DNA of 64,000 nt from Notolepis coatsorum (lineage: Eukaryota > Chordata > Actinopteri > Aulopiformes > Paralepididae): the NCBI GenBank assembly GCA_963971535.1, contig OZ020591.1:16850823-16914822 (forward strand). The letters are read 5' to 3'. Position 1 is the first letter of the stretch, and each line of letters begins with the position of its first letter. Below the pieces are notes generated by a model. The model saw only the letters and a list, made by a program, of their open reading frames with translations. It was not told the origin of the DNA and ran no database searches. Shown one piece after another: positions 9,553 through 20,498 of the stretch. The position numbers and the translations under genes are program-made.

Positions 9553-12165
9553 GTGAAGAACAGTTTCTACGTGGACAACTGTCTACAAAGCGTCTCGACT
9601 CAAGAAGAAGCCGAGGCTCTCCTAATCAAGTTACGCGCCTCCCTAATCAAAGGAGGCTTTGATCTCAGGCAGTGGGCCAGCAGTGACCCGCACGTATTGC
9701 GCAGCCTCTCCTCCGCAGACAAGGCTGCCAGCAGCGAGACCTGGATGGCGACAATCCCAGGAGAAGCCCAAGAAATGACACTAGGATTAGTCTGGCGCTT
9801 CAAAACAGACTCGCTCCACTATAGACACAAACCCTTGGCTCCAGAGCAAGGAAGGTCGGCGGCGATACCGACCACCAGACGGAGTGTGTACAGAACACTC
9901 GCCAGACAATATGACCCGTTGGGATGTATTCTACCTTACACCACCAGGGCAAAGATGATTGTACGAGCACTATGGGACAAGGACCAGGGCTGGGACGACC
10001 CAATACCCGCACACCTTGCCTCAACATGGAGAGAGTGGGAGACGGAACTCCGCTCACTCCCAGGTGTCAATATACGCCGCAGCTACTTCCCATCCACAGT
10101 GAGGCCAGAGACATGCGAGATTGAGCTACACGTCTTCAGCGACGCCTCCGAAGTAGCCTACGGATCGGTTGCCTATTTGCGTGCCCAAGAGATGGGAGGA
10201 GAGATACACACTGCTTTCATACTGGCCCGCTCAAGAATAGCCCCACGTAAGCAACAATTTATCCCACATCTAGAGCTCTGCGCAGCCCTCGCAGGAGCGC
10301 ATCTAGCCACGTTAATCCAACGTGAACTCACCATTCCGGTGCATAGAACAATCTTGTGGTCAGATTACACGACAGTACTCACATGGATTAAGTCTGATTC
10401 ATGCAGATACAAAGTCTTCGTGGGAGTCAGAGTCACAGAGATTCAAGAATTAACAGAAGAAGCAAGCTGGAGGTATGTGGATACCAAACACAACCCAGCT
10501 GACGTCATCACCCGGGGAATGTCTCTGGATGACCTAACCCGTCGCAACATCTACAGTGACGGACCAGCATTCCTCCAGCTCCCGGAAGGAGATTGGCCTA
10601 CGCCCACCCCGAGGGAAGCAAGTAACGAGGAGGCTGAGAACAAGAAGCCTATGTTCTGTGGACTGAGCACTGTCGCCTCCACAGACCCGAACATAGATGA
10701 CTGCATTACCCTAGAGAGTGCGCAACAAAGAACATTCCTGCGGCACCACCCAGAGATTCAGTCCACCACTGACATGTCAGCAGCTGACTACGAAGAAGCA
10801 GAACTTCTTCTACTACAACGAGCCCAGAGAGACTCGTTCCCCGATGAGCTAGACTGTCTACAGGGAGGAAACCCCGTCCCATCAGACAGCAGACTGATTC
10901 ACCTGGCACCAGAGAGTGACGCACATAATCTCATCAGAGTGGGTGGTCGCCTGCGGAGAGCCCCCGATCTACCAGATGACATTAAGCACCCGATCGTCTT
11001 GAACAGCCGACACAAGGTCACAGAGCTGATCATAAAGAAATACGACGAGGATGTACACCACGCAGGAGCAGAGAGAGTCTTCGCGGAGATCAGACGTCGT
11101 TATTGGATATTGCAAGGGAGAGAAGCAGTACGGCGCTTCCAGCGAACCTGTCTAGACTGCCGTAAGTGGCGCGCGCAGCCCAGCATACCACGGATGGCTG
11201 ACCTACCCCCCTGTCGCCTCCGAATCGGCGACAAGCCATTCCACTCCACAGGCATGGACTGTTTTGGCCCGTTGTATATAAAGAGAGGAAGAGGCACCGA
11301 GAAGCGGTGGGGTATTGTATTCAAATGCATGACCACCAGAGCGATACATATCGAGCTCCTTCCGACCATGAGCACAGACTCATTCCTTATGGCCTTCCGG
11401 AGATTCATATCACGGAAAGGACAACCGTCTACATTGTTGTCCGATCACGGGACCAACTTCAAAGGCGGAGAAAGAGAGCTGAGAGAGAGCTTCCAAGCTA
11501 TGGGCCCAGAACTTAAGACCCACCTCGCTCCAGCCCAGATTGACTTCCAGTTTAATCCCCCGAACGCACCCCACTTCGGTGGAACCTGGGAACGAGAAGT
11601 ACGTTCTATAAAGACAGCCCTGTATGCCGTACTCGGAGCCCAGACTGTGGCAGAGGAAGTCCTAATGACAGTCCTCACGGAGATCGAGGGAGTATTGAAC
11701 TCAAAGCCCCTCGGTTACGTCTCCAGTGATGTAGCAGATGTCGACCCAGTCACCCCCAACACACTCCTAATGGGGCGGCTGGACCCCGCGCTACCCCAGA
11801 CAATGTACAGGCCCGAAGAAGCGAACGGCCGAAGAATGTGGAGGTACAGCCAAGTACTAGCTGACAAGTTTTGGAGCAGCTTCCTACTTCACTACCTACC
11901 GTCTCTACAGACCCGCCAGAAGTGGGTAAAAGAGAGAGACAACTTGACAGAAGGAACAGTCGTCATGATAGTTGACCAGTCACTCCCCAGAGCTATGTGG
12001 CCGGCTGGCCGCGTAAGCAAAGTGATCACCGGTGCCGATGGCAAGGTCCGAGCAGCTGAAGTACTCGTCCAAGGGCGCACCTACACACGGCCCGTGGCGA
12101 GGCTCATAGAACTGCCCCGACTCCCAGATACTATCGATGATGACCATGACCCTATGACTTTGTGA
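9553..12165 (+). CDS. BEL/Pao pol remnant, copy 1: reverse transcriptase end, RNase H, integrase
   Basis: This 870-codon open frame begins at the reverse transcriptase catalytic site, FYVDN (YVDD is usual), so fingers, most of the palm and the protease are absent. An RNase H domain follows (VFSDASEVAYGS near residue 195, WSDYTTVLTW near 270, and the NPADVITRG signature near 320). The integrase has a zinc-binding HHAG...CLDC motif near residues 500-545. Its catalytic core keeps the acidic residues in MDCFGP, LLSDHGTNF and HFGGTWERE, and a C-terminal RPVARLIELP segment closes it. The frame opens without a clear ATG (GTG at 9553; the frame extends upstream), so it was fused by deletion to the gag part. 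The RNase H and integrase parts look intact, but the element cannot copy itself. Confidence 0.88.
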   Translation: MKNSFYVDNCLQSVSTQEEAEALLIKLRASLIKGGFDLRQWASSDPHVLRSLSSADKAASSETWMATIPGEAQEMTLGLVWRFKTDSLHYRHKPLAPEQGRSAAIPTTRRSVYRTLARQYDPLGCILPYTTRAKMIVRALWDKDQGWDDPIPAHLASTWREWETELRSLPGVNIRRSYFPSTVRPETCEIELHVFSDASEVAYGSVAYLRAQEMGGEIHTAFILARSRIAPRKQQFIPHLELCAALAGAHLATLIQRELTIPVHRTILWSDYTTVLTWIKSDSCRYKVFVGVRVTEIQELTEEASWRYVDTKHNPADVITRGMSLDDLTRRNIYSDGPAFLQLPEGDWPTPTPREASNEEAENKKPMFCGLSTVASTDPNIDDCITLESAQQRTFLRHHPEIQSTTDMSAADYEEAELLLLQRAQRDSFPDELDCLQGGNPVPSDSRLIHLAPESDAHNLIRVGGRLRRAPDLPDDIKHPIVLNSRHKVTELIIKKYDEDVHHAGAERVFAEIRRRYWILQGREAVRRFQRTCLDCRKWRAQPSIPRMADLPPCRLRIGDKPFHSTGMDCFGPLYIKRGRGTEKRWGIVFKCMTTRAIHIELLPTMSTDSFLMAFRRFISRKGQPSTLLSDHGTNFKGGERELRESFQAMGPELKTHLAPAQIDFQFNPPNAPHFGGTWEREVRSIKTALYAVLGAQTVAEEVLMTVLTEIEGVLNSKPLGYVSSDVADVDPVTPNTLLMGRLDPALPQTMYRPEEANGRRMWRYSQVLADKFWSSFLLHYLPSLQTRQKWVKERDNLTEGTVVMIVDQSLPRAMWPAGRVSKVITGADGKVRAAEVLVQGRTYTRPVARLIELPRLPDTIDDDHDPMTL

Positions 12166-12245
12166 GTTGACTGACCCTTACAGCGGACCTTGAGTGGAAG
12201 ACAGTGCGGTTAATCTGTCTCTGCTTAGCTAATTAGGTGGGACTA

Positions 12246-12258
12246 ATTAGGGGGCGGC
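12246..12258 (+). promoter_or_regulatory. Polypurine-like tract before LTR 2
   Basis: The sequence ttagggggcggc precedes the TG of the LTR at 12259 and is placed where plus-strand synthesis would be primed. An identical tract precedes LTR 3 at 17976-17988. Confidence 0.5.
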
Positions 12259-13666
12259 TGTTGTGAAGGATCAGATTAAACCGAATATGTATATTTATTT
12301 ATATATATATATTTAATTGTATTTGTATATCGTTTGATATCCCCTGTATATTCCTTGTACAATATGCATTGAATATCCCCGTTTCTACTAAACAGCCCAT
12401 AATAGTTTCATTCTACCATTGGACGAGAACCTGGCGCCAGGTTGCCATACCCCTAGGTCCAAGTTCAATCGTGCCGCCTAACATGTCGAGGCAACCCCCG
12501 GTTCCGCGCAGTAATATGCCGGGCGAAATACGTATGGTACTATTTGTTCATAGCGCATATATATATGGCGCTCGTAAAGTAGAACTTTCTTTTAGTCCAG
12601 TTCTTTACCCTCCAACAGAGTGACAGACGCAAAAGCCTCCCCACGACGCACGTGCGGTGTAGTAAGGCCTACTTGGCCCAGAATAGGCATTGAGATATCG
12701 TGTAGATTAATAGTTGAATGGTCATAGTTTGGCACCATACCGTCGAGTTGGACGTATTCTATTAAGCTAATAATAGTCTATTTATGTATGGTGCATCGTT
12801 CGGTTAGAGTTCTACAGTTATCAGTACCCCCATCGTTCCTGACGTTATCTGGACGCTTAACCAGGCTGGTCAGACCCCTAGTGGTGATTGCATCCGAGGA
12901 GCTCCGGGCCAAGAGCGACTGGACCTGTATATTGGATTACTCTACCCAGACGACGGCGAGCCTTCCACGGCTTTTGGATTATGCTTTGTGTGCTTTGATT
13001 ATTCCATGGATAAAGGCCAACACTGCCGAGTGTTGGAATTACCCCCCGGAGAGGACTCCAGGTGAGGCGGCGCTCTACACGTGAGGTCGCACCACGTCTC
13101 TCCGTTGTGGACCGGCAGATACCGTTCCACAGAGGGTCCAGCTGTATTCGTCTGCGGCCCGAGGTTCTGTGGGCACTGTGTCCAAGACTTTGGATTCTCC
13201 CAAGACACCGTCGGCCAGATGGGATACCGCCAGCGGCTTCTCTAACCCCCCCCTCCTACTGTCTTACAACCAGCGGGACCCCCCCCCCCCCCCCCCCTTA
13301 GTGTATCCAGCTATAATCATTTAAGTACCATCGCTATCGTTTCCTAAATATTCCAGGTTGTATACTTACTCCCTGCGCAACCAGAGATTGGACATTCAAT
13401 GTTGATTTACCTACGAATACTCATTTGCCATAAAAGTGCATATTCAATATTTCAAATCATAAATGTAATTAAGTGAATGTTGTATACACCTTTTGCTGTA
13501 TTAAATATTCGATTTGGTAAATTTGTGTTGGTTCGTTTCATCAGGTGGGAAAGTGTTCATCATACTTATATCTTGTACTGGGTGGCCAGAAGTTAAAGTA
13601 CATGAGGTAGTGGTATTACATATCATATCTAACAATACAGTCAGGGAATTGTACCCCTCAGTTACA
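12259..13666 (+). repeat. BEL/Pao LTR, copy 2 (shared middle LTR)
   Basis: It runs TG to CA like the other copies. It shares the variants of copy 3 (longer TA run, ttta insertion, cacggctttt, taaattt) and not those of copy 1. It serves as 3' LTR of the first unit and 5' LTR of the second. It is followed by the tRNA-Tyr primer site. Confidence 0.92.
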
Positions 13667-13734
13667 ATTGGTCCTTCGAGCCGGAGGGTAACTAGTGTAA
13701 TATTAATATAGTGTTATTAATATCGAAATGGCCT

Positions 13735-15161
13735 ATGATGAACACTCCACGAAACGATCCTCCTAACCTAGAACGCCCGCGGCGCAGACGACAGACACCT
13801 CAGTACTTAGAGGCTTACACTGTCAGTCAACTACCTAGCCTTCGACAAACGGTAAACGTGGTAAAAGTAGAAAGTAAAATTATGTCTGACCTTAACGACC
13901 AGGTTTCCCCGACCACAGAGCCCCTAGTAGGTCCTAATGCAACTGACCAAGCTCACGGTGGGGACCAGGAGGGAATTGACATGCCTTTACCCCCCGCCAC
14001 TACTCAAGAAGTAGTCCCCGAACAGCCCCGGGAGGAAGACAACCCTACAGAGAGAGAACTCTGCACGGAAGAAGAGGAGGAGAGCGCCGAGGAACTAGAG
14101 CTCCAGGACTCCCCAACGAGTACCCCCAGGAGCGGCTCACGCAGGAGCGGCTCACCTCCACAACCGCCTTCCCCCAGAGAAGCGGCGAGGATGCTACAAC
14201 AGGCGTTCCTCGTCCGCCTGGCAGCCTCTACCGAACGCGATCGACTTCAGGGTGAACGCGACCGTCTTCAAGCACAGGCGCTCAGCGAGCACGAACATTT
14301 TACTATTAAAAGAGAACGCCTCCAAGCGCAGCGACGGAGCGAAGAAGAGCGCATACGCCGGGAGATGAGACGCCGGGAGATGAGACGCCTTCAGACGGAA
14401 ATTAATATGATAAGAGACCGGGCCGCAGCAGAGCGCGCCGCCGCCGCAGCAGAGCGCGCCGCCGCCGCAGCAGAGCGCGCCGCCGCCGCAGCCCAGCGCG
14501 CCGCTGACGTGCCCAAAGAGAAGCCCAGCGCGTCGCTGACGGTGCCCAAAGAGAAGCCCAGCGCGTCGCTGACTATGCCCGAAGAGAAGCAGAGCGCGCC
14601 GCCGCCGGAGCCCAGCGCGTCGCTGACTATGCCCGAAGAGAAGCAGAGCGCGCCGCAGCCGAAGCCCAGCGCGCCGCTGACTATGCCCAAAGAGAAGCAG
14701 AGCGCAACATCGATCCCATCCAGCGCCAAGCCGAGCGCGACACACTACAAGCCGAGCGCGACAAGTTAATGGCGCAGCTAAGGAAGCGGCTGATGATCCC
14801 CAGGGCAACACCCTCTCCCTCCACCAGGGGTTCAAGGAACTCGTCGAGACAACAGTCAAGAGCAGCGCCTCCTAAACGAGCAAGCGACCCTGAACTTGAC
14901 CAACAGACAAAGCCTATACCCCCCGCAGACCCCCTTCCCAGACCGGTCCAAGCGAGACCCAGCTACAAGGAAGGAGCGGCATACACTGCGGAGAAGCAAG
15001 ATAAACCACTACAGGATCTGGAAGATCTGATAGAGGAAGAAGAGGGAGAGGAGGAGAACCAAGCCCGACGACAGCACAGTACTCCACCGGACCAGGAGGT
15101 CCAGGACAGCCCAGGCTATACCCCCGCTGCGCTACAGACCACCGACTCTATTCACGGGTGA
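13735..15161 (+). pseudogene. BEL/Pao gag-like region, copy 2, same frameshift
   Basis: Translation of both partial frames (to 14769, then 14769-15161) is the same as in copy 1, including the basic opening, acidic linker, alanine-rich repeats and the missing G near 14510. A shared single-base defect shows that the break existed before the two units separated. No capsid or protease is present. Confidence 0.75.
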
Positions 15162-15282
15162 GCACGACGCACGACCAGCCCCGAGGAATAGCACCTGGAC
15201 CAGCTGGCTATGGTGCCCTGCCGGTACCAGCCCACAGAGAGACCAAGAGGACCCAGCAGCAGATGAAGAGGTCCAACACAGT

Positions 15283-17895
15283 GTGAAGAACAGTTTCTAC
15301 GTGGACAACTGTCTACAAAGCGTCTCGACTCAAGAAGAAGCCGAGGCTCTCCTAATCAAGTTACGCGCCTCCCTAATCAAAGGAGGCTTTGATCTCAGGC
15401 AGTGGGCCAGCAGTGACCCGCACGTATTGCGCAGCCTCTCCTCCGCAGACAAGGCTGCCAGCAGCGAGACCTGGATGGCGACAATCCCAGGAGAAGCCCA
15501 AGAAATGACACTAGGATTAGTCTGGCGCTTCAAAACAGACTCGCTCCACTATAGACACAAACCCTTGGCTCCAGAGCAAGGAAGGTCGGCGGCGATACCG
15601 ACCACCAGACGGAGTGTGTACAGAACACTCGCCAGACAATATGACCCGTTGGGATGTATTCTACCTTACACCACCAGGGCAAAGATGATTGTACGAGCAC
15701 TATGGGACAAGGACCAGGGCTGGGACGACCCAATACCCGCACACCTTGCCTCAACATGGAGAGAGTGGGAGACGGAACTCCGCTCACTCCCAGGTGTCAA
15801 TATACGCCGCAGCTACTTCCCATCCACAGTGAGGCCAGAGACATGCGAGATTGAGCTACACGTCTTCAGCGACGCCTCCGAAGTAGCCTACGGATCGGTT
15901 GCCTATTTGCGTGCCCAAGAGATGGGAGGAGAGATACACACTGCTTTCATACTGGCCCGCTCAAGAATAGCCCCACGTAAGCAACAATTTATCCCACATC
16001 TAGAGCTCTGCGCAGCCCTCGCAGGAGCGCATCTAGCCACGTTAATCCAACGTGAACTCACCATTCCGGTGCATAGAACAATCTTGTGGTCAGATTACAC
16101 GACAGTACTCACATGGATTAAGTCTGATTCATGCAGATACAAAGTCTTCGTGGGAGTCAGAGTCACAGAGATTCAAGAATTAACAGAAGAAGCAAGCTGG
16201 AGGTATGTGGATACCAAACACAACCCAGCTGACGTCATCACCCGGGGAATGTCTCTGGATGACCTAACCCGTCGCAACATCTACAGTGACGGACCAGCAT
16301 TCCTCCAGCTCCCGGAAGGAGATTGGCCTACGCCCACCCCGAGGGAAGCAAGTAACGAGGAGGCTGAGAACAAGAAGCCTATGTTCTGTGGACTGAGCAC
16401 TGTCGCCTCCACAGACCCGAACATAGATGACTGCATTACCCTAGAGAGTGCGCAACAAAGAACATTCCTGCGGCACCACCCAGAGATTCAGTCCACCACT
16501 GACATGTCAGCAGCTGACTACGAAGAAGCAGAACTTCTTCTACTACAACGAGCCCAGAGAGACTCGTTCCCCGATGAGCTAGACTGTCTACAGGGAGGAA
16601 ACCCCGTCCCATCAGACAGCAGACTGATTCACCTGGCACCAGAGAGTGACGCACATAATCTCATCAGAGTGGGTGGTCGCCTGCGGAGAGCCCCCGATCT
16701 ACCAGATGACATTAAGCACCCGATCGTCTTGAACAGCCGACACAAGGTCACAGAGCTGATCATAAAGAAATACGACGAGGATGTACACCACGCAGGAGCA
16801 GAGAGAGTCTTCGCGGAGATCAGACGTCGTTATTGGATATTGCAAGGGAGAGAAGCAGTACGGCGCTTCCAGCGAACCTGTCTAGACTGCCGTAAGTGGC
16901 GCGCGCAGCCCAGCATACCACGGATGGCTGACCTACCCCCCTGTCGCCTCCGAATCGGCGACAAGCCATTCCACTCCACAGGCATGGACTGTTTTGGCCC
17001 GTTGTATATAAAGAGAGGAAGAGGCACCGAGAAGCGGTGGGGTATTGTATTCAAATGCATGACCACCAGAGCGATACATATCGAGCTCCTTCCGACCATG
17101 AGCACAGACTCATTCCTTATGGCCTTCCGGAGATTCATATCACGGAAAGGACAACCGTCTACATTGTTGTCCGATCACGGGACCAACTTCAAAGGCGGAG
17201 AAAGAGAGCTGAGAGAGAGCTTCCAAGCTATGGGCCCAGAACTTAAGACCCACCTCGCTCCAGCCCAGATTGACTTCCAGTTTAATCCCCCGAACGCACC
17301 CCACTTCGGTGGAACCTGGGAACGAGAAGTACGTTCTATAAAGACAGCCCTGTATGCCGTACTCGGAGCCCAGACTGTGGCAGAGGAAGTCCTAATGACA
17401 GTCCTCACGGAGATCGAGGGAGTATTGAACTCAAAGCCCCTCGGTTACGTCTCCAGTGATGTAGCAGATGTCGACCCAGTCACCCCCAACACACTCCTAA
17501 TGGGGCGGCTGGACCCCGCGCTACCCCAGACAATGTACAGGCCCGAAGAAGCGAACGGCCGAAGAATGTGGAGGTACAGCCAAGTACTAGCTGACAAGTT
17601 TTGGAGCAGCTTCCTACTTCACTACCTACCGTCTCTACAGACCCGCCAGAAGTGGGTAAAAGAGAGAGACAACTTGACAGAAGGAACAGTCGTCATGATA
17701 GTTGACCAGTCACTCCCCAGAGCTATGTGGCCGGCTGGCCGCGTAAGCAAAGTGATCACCGGTGCCGATGGCAAGGTCCGAGCAGCTGAAGTACTCGTCC
17801 AAGGGCGCACCTACACACGGCCCGTGGCGAGGCTCATAGAACTGCCCCGACTCCCAGATACTATCGATGATGACCATGACCCTATGACTTTGTGA
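15283..17895 (+). CDS. BEL/Pao pol remnant, copy 2
   Basis: This frame is 870 codons and identical in translation to the one at 9553-12165: truncated reverse transcriptase starting at YVDN, RNase H, zinc-binding integrase N-terminus and DDE integrase core. It has the same deletion boundary upstream. Identity over 2.6 kb of coding sequence argues for a very recent duplication, gene conversion, or an assembly repeat. Confidence 0.88.
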   Translation: MKNSFYVDNCLQSVSTQEEAEALLIKLRASLIKGGFDLRQWASSDPHVLRSLSSADKAASSETWMATIPGEAQEMTLGLVWRFKTDSLHYRHKPLAPEQGRSAAIPTTRRSVYRTLARQYDPLGCILPYTTRAKMIVRALWDKDQGWDDPIPAHLASTWREWETELRSLPGVNIRRSYFPSTVRPETCEIELHVFSDASEVAYGSVAYLRAQEMGGEIHTAFILARSRIAPRKQQFIPHLELCAALAGAHLATLIQRELTIPVHRTILWSDYTTVLTWIKSDSCRYKVFVGVRVTEIQELTEEASWRYVDTKHNPADVITRGMSLDDLTRRNIYSDGPAFLQLPEGDWPTPTPREASNEEAENKKPMFCGLSTVASTDPNIDDCITLESAQQRTFLRHHPEIQSTTDMSAADYEEAELLLLQRAQRDSFPDELDCLQGGNPVPSDSRLIHLAPESDAHNLIRVGGRLRRAPDLPDDIKHPIVLNSRHKVTELIIKKYDEDVHHAGAERVFAEIRRRYWILQGREAVRRFQRTCLDCRKWRAQPSIPRMADLPPCRLRIGDKPFHSTGMDCFGPLYIKRGRGTEKRWGIVFKCMTTRAIHIELLPTMSTDSFLMAFRRFISRKGQPSTLLSDHGTNFKGGERELRESFQAMGPELKTHLAPAQIDFQFNPPNAPHFGGTWEREVRSIKTALYAVLGAQTVAEEVLMTVLTEIEGVLNSKPLGYVSSDVADVDPVTPNTLLMGRLDPALPQTMYRPEEANGRRMWRYSQVLADKFWSSFLLHYLPSLQTRQKWVKERDNLTEGTVVMIVDQSLPRAMWPAGRVSKVITGADGKVRAAEVLVQGRTYTRPVARLIELPRLPDTIDDDHDPMTL

Positions 17896-17988
17896 GTTGA
17901 CTGACCCTTACAGCGGACCTTGAGTGGAAGACAGTGCGGTTAATCTGTCTCTGCTTAGCTAATTAGGTGGGACTAATTAGGGGGCGGC

Positions 17989-19395
17989 TGTTGTGAAGGA
18001 TCAGATTAAACCGAATATGTATATTTATTTATATATATATATTTAATTGTATTTGTATATCGTTTGATATCCCCTGTATATTCCTTGTACAATATGCATT
18101 GAATATCCCCGTTTCTACTAAACAGCCCATAATAGTTTCATTCTACCATTGGACGAGAACCTGGCGCCAGGTTGCCATACCCCTAGGTCCAAGTTCAATC
18201 GTGCCGCCTAACATGTCGAGGCAACCCCCGGTTCCGCGCAGTAATATGCCGGGCGAAATACGTATGGTACTATTTGTTCATAGCGCATATATATATGGCG
18301 CTCGTAAAGTAGAACTTTCTTTTAGTCCAGTTCTTTACCCTCCAACAGAGTGACAGACGCAAAAGCCTCCCCACGACGCACGTGCGGTGTAGTAAGGCCT
18401 ACTTGGCCCAGAATAGGCATTGAGATATCGTGTAGATTAATAGTTGAATGGTCATAGTTTGGCACCATACCGTCGAGTTGGACGTATTCTATTAAGCTAA
18501 TAATAGTCTATTTATGTATGGTGCATCGTTCGGTTAGAGTTCTACAGTTATCAGTACCCCCATCGTTCCTGACGTTATCTGGACGCTTAACCAGGCTGGT
18601 CAGACCCCTAGTGGTGATTGCATCCGAGGAGCTCCGGGCCAAGAGCGACTGGACCTGTATATTGGATTACTCTACCCAGACGACGGCGAGCCTTCCACGG
18701 CTTTTGGATTATGCTTTGTGTGCTTTGATTATTCCATGGATAAAGGCCAACACTGCCGAGTGTTGGAATTACCCCCCGGAGAGGACTCCAGGTGAGGCGG
18801 CGCTCTACACGTGAGGTCGCACCACGTCTCTCCGTTGTGGACCGGCAGATACCGTTCCACAGAGGGTCCAGCTGTATTCGTCTGCGGCCCGAGGTTCTGT
18901 GGGCACTGTGTCCAAGACTTTGGATTCTCCCAAGACACCGTCGGCCAGATGGGATACCGCCAGCGGCTTCTCTAACCCCCCCCTCCTACTGTCTTACAAC
19001 CAGCGGGACCCCCCCCCCCCCCCCCCTTAGTGTATCCAGCTATAATCATTTAAGTACCATCGCTATCGTTTCCTAAATATTCCAGGTTGTATACTTACTC
19101 CCTGCGCAACCAGAGATTGGACATTCAATGTTGATTTACCTACGAATACTCATTTGCCATAAAAGTGCATATTCAATATTTCAAATCATAAATGTAATTA
19201 AGTGAATGTTGTATACACCTTTTGCTGTATTAAATATTCGATTTGGTAAATTTGTGTTGGTTCGTTTCATCAGGTGGGAAAGTGTTCATCATACTTATAT
19301 CTTGTACTGGGTGGCCAGAAGTTAAAGTACATGAGGTAGTGGTATTACATATCATATCTAACAATACAGTCAGGGAATTGTACCCCTCAGTTACA
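17989..19395 (+). repeat. BEL/Pao LTR, copy 3 (3')
   Basis: It is nearly identical to LTR 2, with a slightly shorter C run near 19010. It is followed directly by ctcat (19396-19400), the right copy of the target duplication that also precedes LTR 1. Confidence 0.92.
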
Positions 19396-19400
19396 CTCAT

Positions 19401-19640
19401 GATGCATCTACTGTGTTTCGATTATGTCCATATTAATCCATAAGGTACATCTCCCTTCGCTGATTATATATCATAGGCCGTTTACATTATAGTGTCAGAA
19501 GCAGATACTGAGCAGAGACGGGAGCTATAGAGTGACATAGTGTACAGAATATGTTCATGTAAGGATGTGTGAATCATTTTATCTCCTTACATTTACTTTG
19601 TAGGAGTCATACAGTATCATATAAACACCAGTAGCTATTC
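19401..19640. other. Non-coding flank of the BEL composite
   Basis: It contains AT-rich sequence without a supported gene. It is intronic if the exons at 4106 and 20499 belong together. Confidence 0.4.
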
Positions 19641-19825
19641 TCTATATTTACTAACAAGTTAAATATGACTATTCTTTATATTACTAACTGAAGTTATATC
19701 TGACTATTCTCTATATTTACTAACTGAGGTTAAATCTGACTATTCTCTATATTTACTAACTGAGGTTAAATCTGAATATTCTCTATATTTACTAACTGAA
19801 GTTATATCTGACTATTCTCTAGTAT
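19636..19825. repeat. Minisatellite, about 36-bp unit, five copies
   Basis: Units of the form tttactaactgaggttaaat plus ctgactattctctata repeat about five times with small differences. No reading frame is implied. Confidence 0.85.
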
Positions 19826-19910
19826 ATATAGAGGTTGAGTAGTCTCCTATGATATATCACATTCACACTCCAAGTGAGTTAGATTAACTTCACAACTGCA
19901 AATATACCCT

Positions 19911-20390
19911 ACCTGCAGTATTTTAGCCTGGTATCACCCTCAGTACCTGCAGTATTTTAGCCTGGTATCACCCTCAGTACCTGCAGTATTTTAGCCTGGT
20001 ATCACCCTCAGTACCTGCAGTATTTTAGCCTGGTATCACCCTCGGTACCTGCAGTATTCTAGCCTGGTATCACCCTCAGTACCTGCAGTATTTTAGCCTG
20101 GTATCACCCTCAGTACCTGCAGTATTTTAGCCTGGTATCACCCTCAGTACCTGCAGTATTTTAGCCTGGTATCACCTTCAGTACCTGCAGTATTTTAGCC
20201 TGGTATCACCCTCAGTACCTGCAGTATTTTAGCCTGGTATCACCCTCAGTACCTGCAGTATTTTAGCCTGGTATCACCCTCAGTACCTGCAGTATTTTAG
20301 CCTGGTATCACCTTCAGTACCTGCAGTATTATAGCCTGATATCACCCTCAGTACCTGCAGTATTTTAGCCTGGTATCGCCCTCTGTACTG
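19911..20390. repeat. Minisatellite, 34-bp unit, 14 copies
   Basis: The unit acctgcagtattttagcctg plus gtatcaccctcagt repeats 14 times head to tail with few substitutions (for example ctcggt, ccttca, tattatagcctgat). There is no spacer diversity, so it is not a CRISPR array. It lies about 110 bp before a coding exon. Confidence 0.92.
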
Positions 20391-20498
20391 GCATCAGTAT
20401 CTGTGTATCCACATCAGTATGCATGGGACATATGTATCAGAGATATGAGCCTATAACGTACTGAATCTTCTAAACATTCACTCTTTAACTCTTCACAG

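Larger units (their letters stand above)
6536..19400 (+). mobile_element. BEL/Pao composite: three LTRs and two internal regions, with 5-bp target duplication
   Basis: Three direct copies of a 1.4-kb LTR (6541-7936, 12259-13666, 17989-19395) alternate with two internal regions of equal length (4322 bp each). The outer ends are flanked by ctcat at 6536-6540 and 19396-19400, the 5-bp duplication expected for this superfamily. The two internal units translate identically and are spaced 5730 bp apart. The simplest reading is one insertion followed by unequal exchange between LTRs. Both units share the same gag frameshift and the same loss of protease and most of the reverse transcriptase, so neither is autonomous. 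An assembly duplication is the main alternative. Confidence 0.9.

Noticed and set aside
19911..20390. Regular 34-bp direct repeats that could suggest a CRISPR array
   Set aside because: Units are contiguous with no unique spacers, and the genome is eukaryotic.
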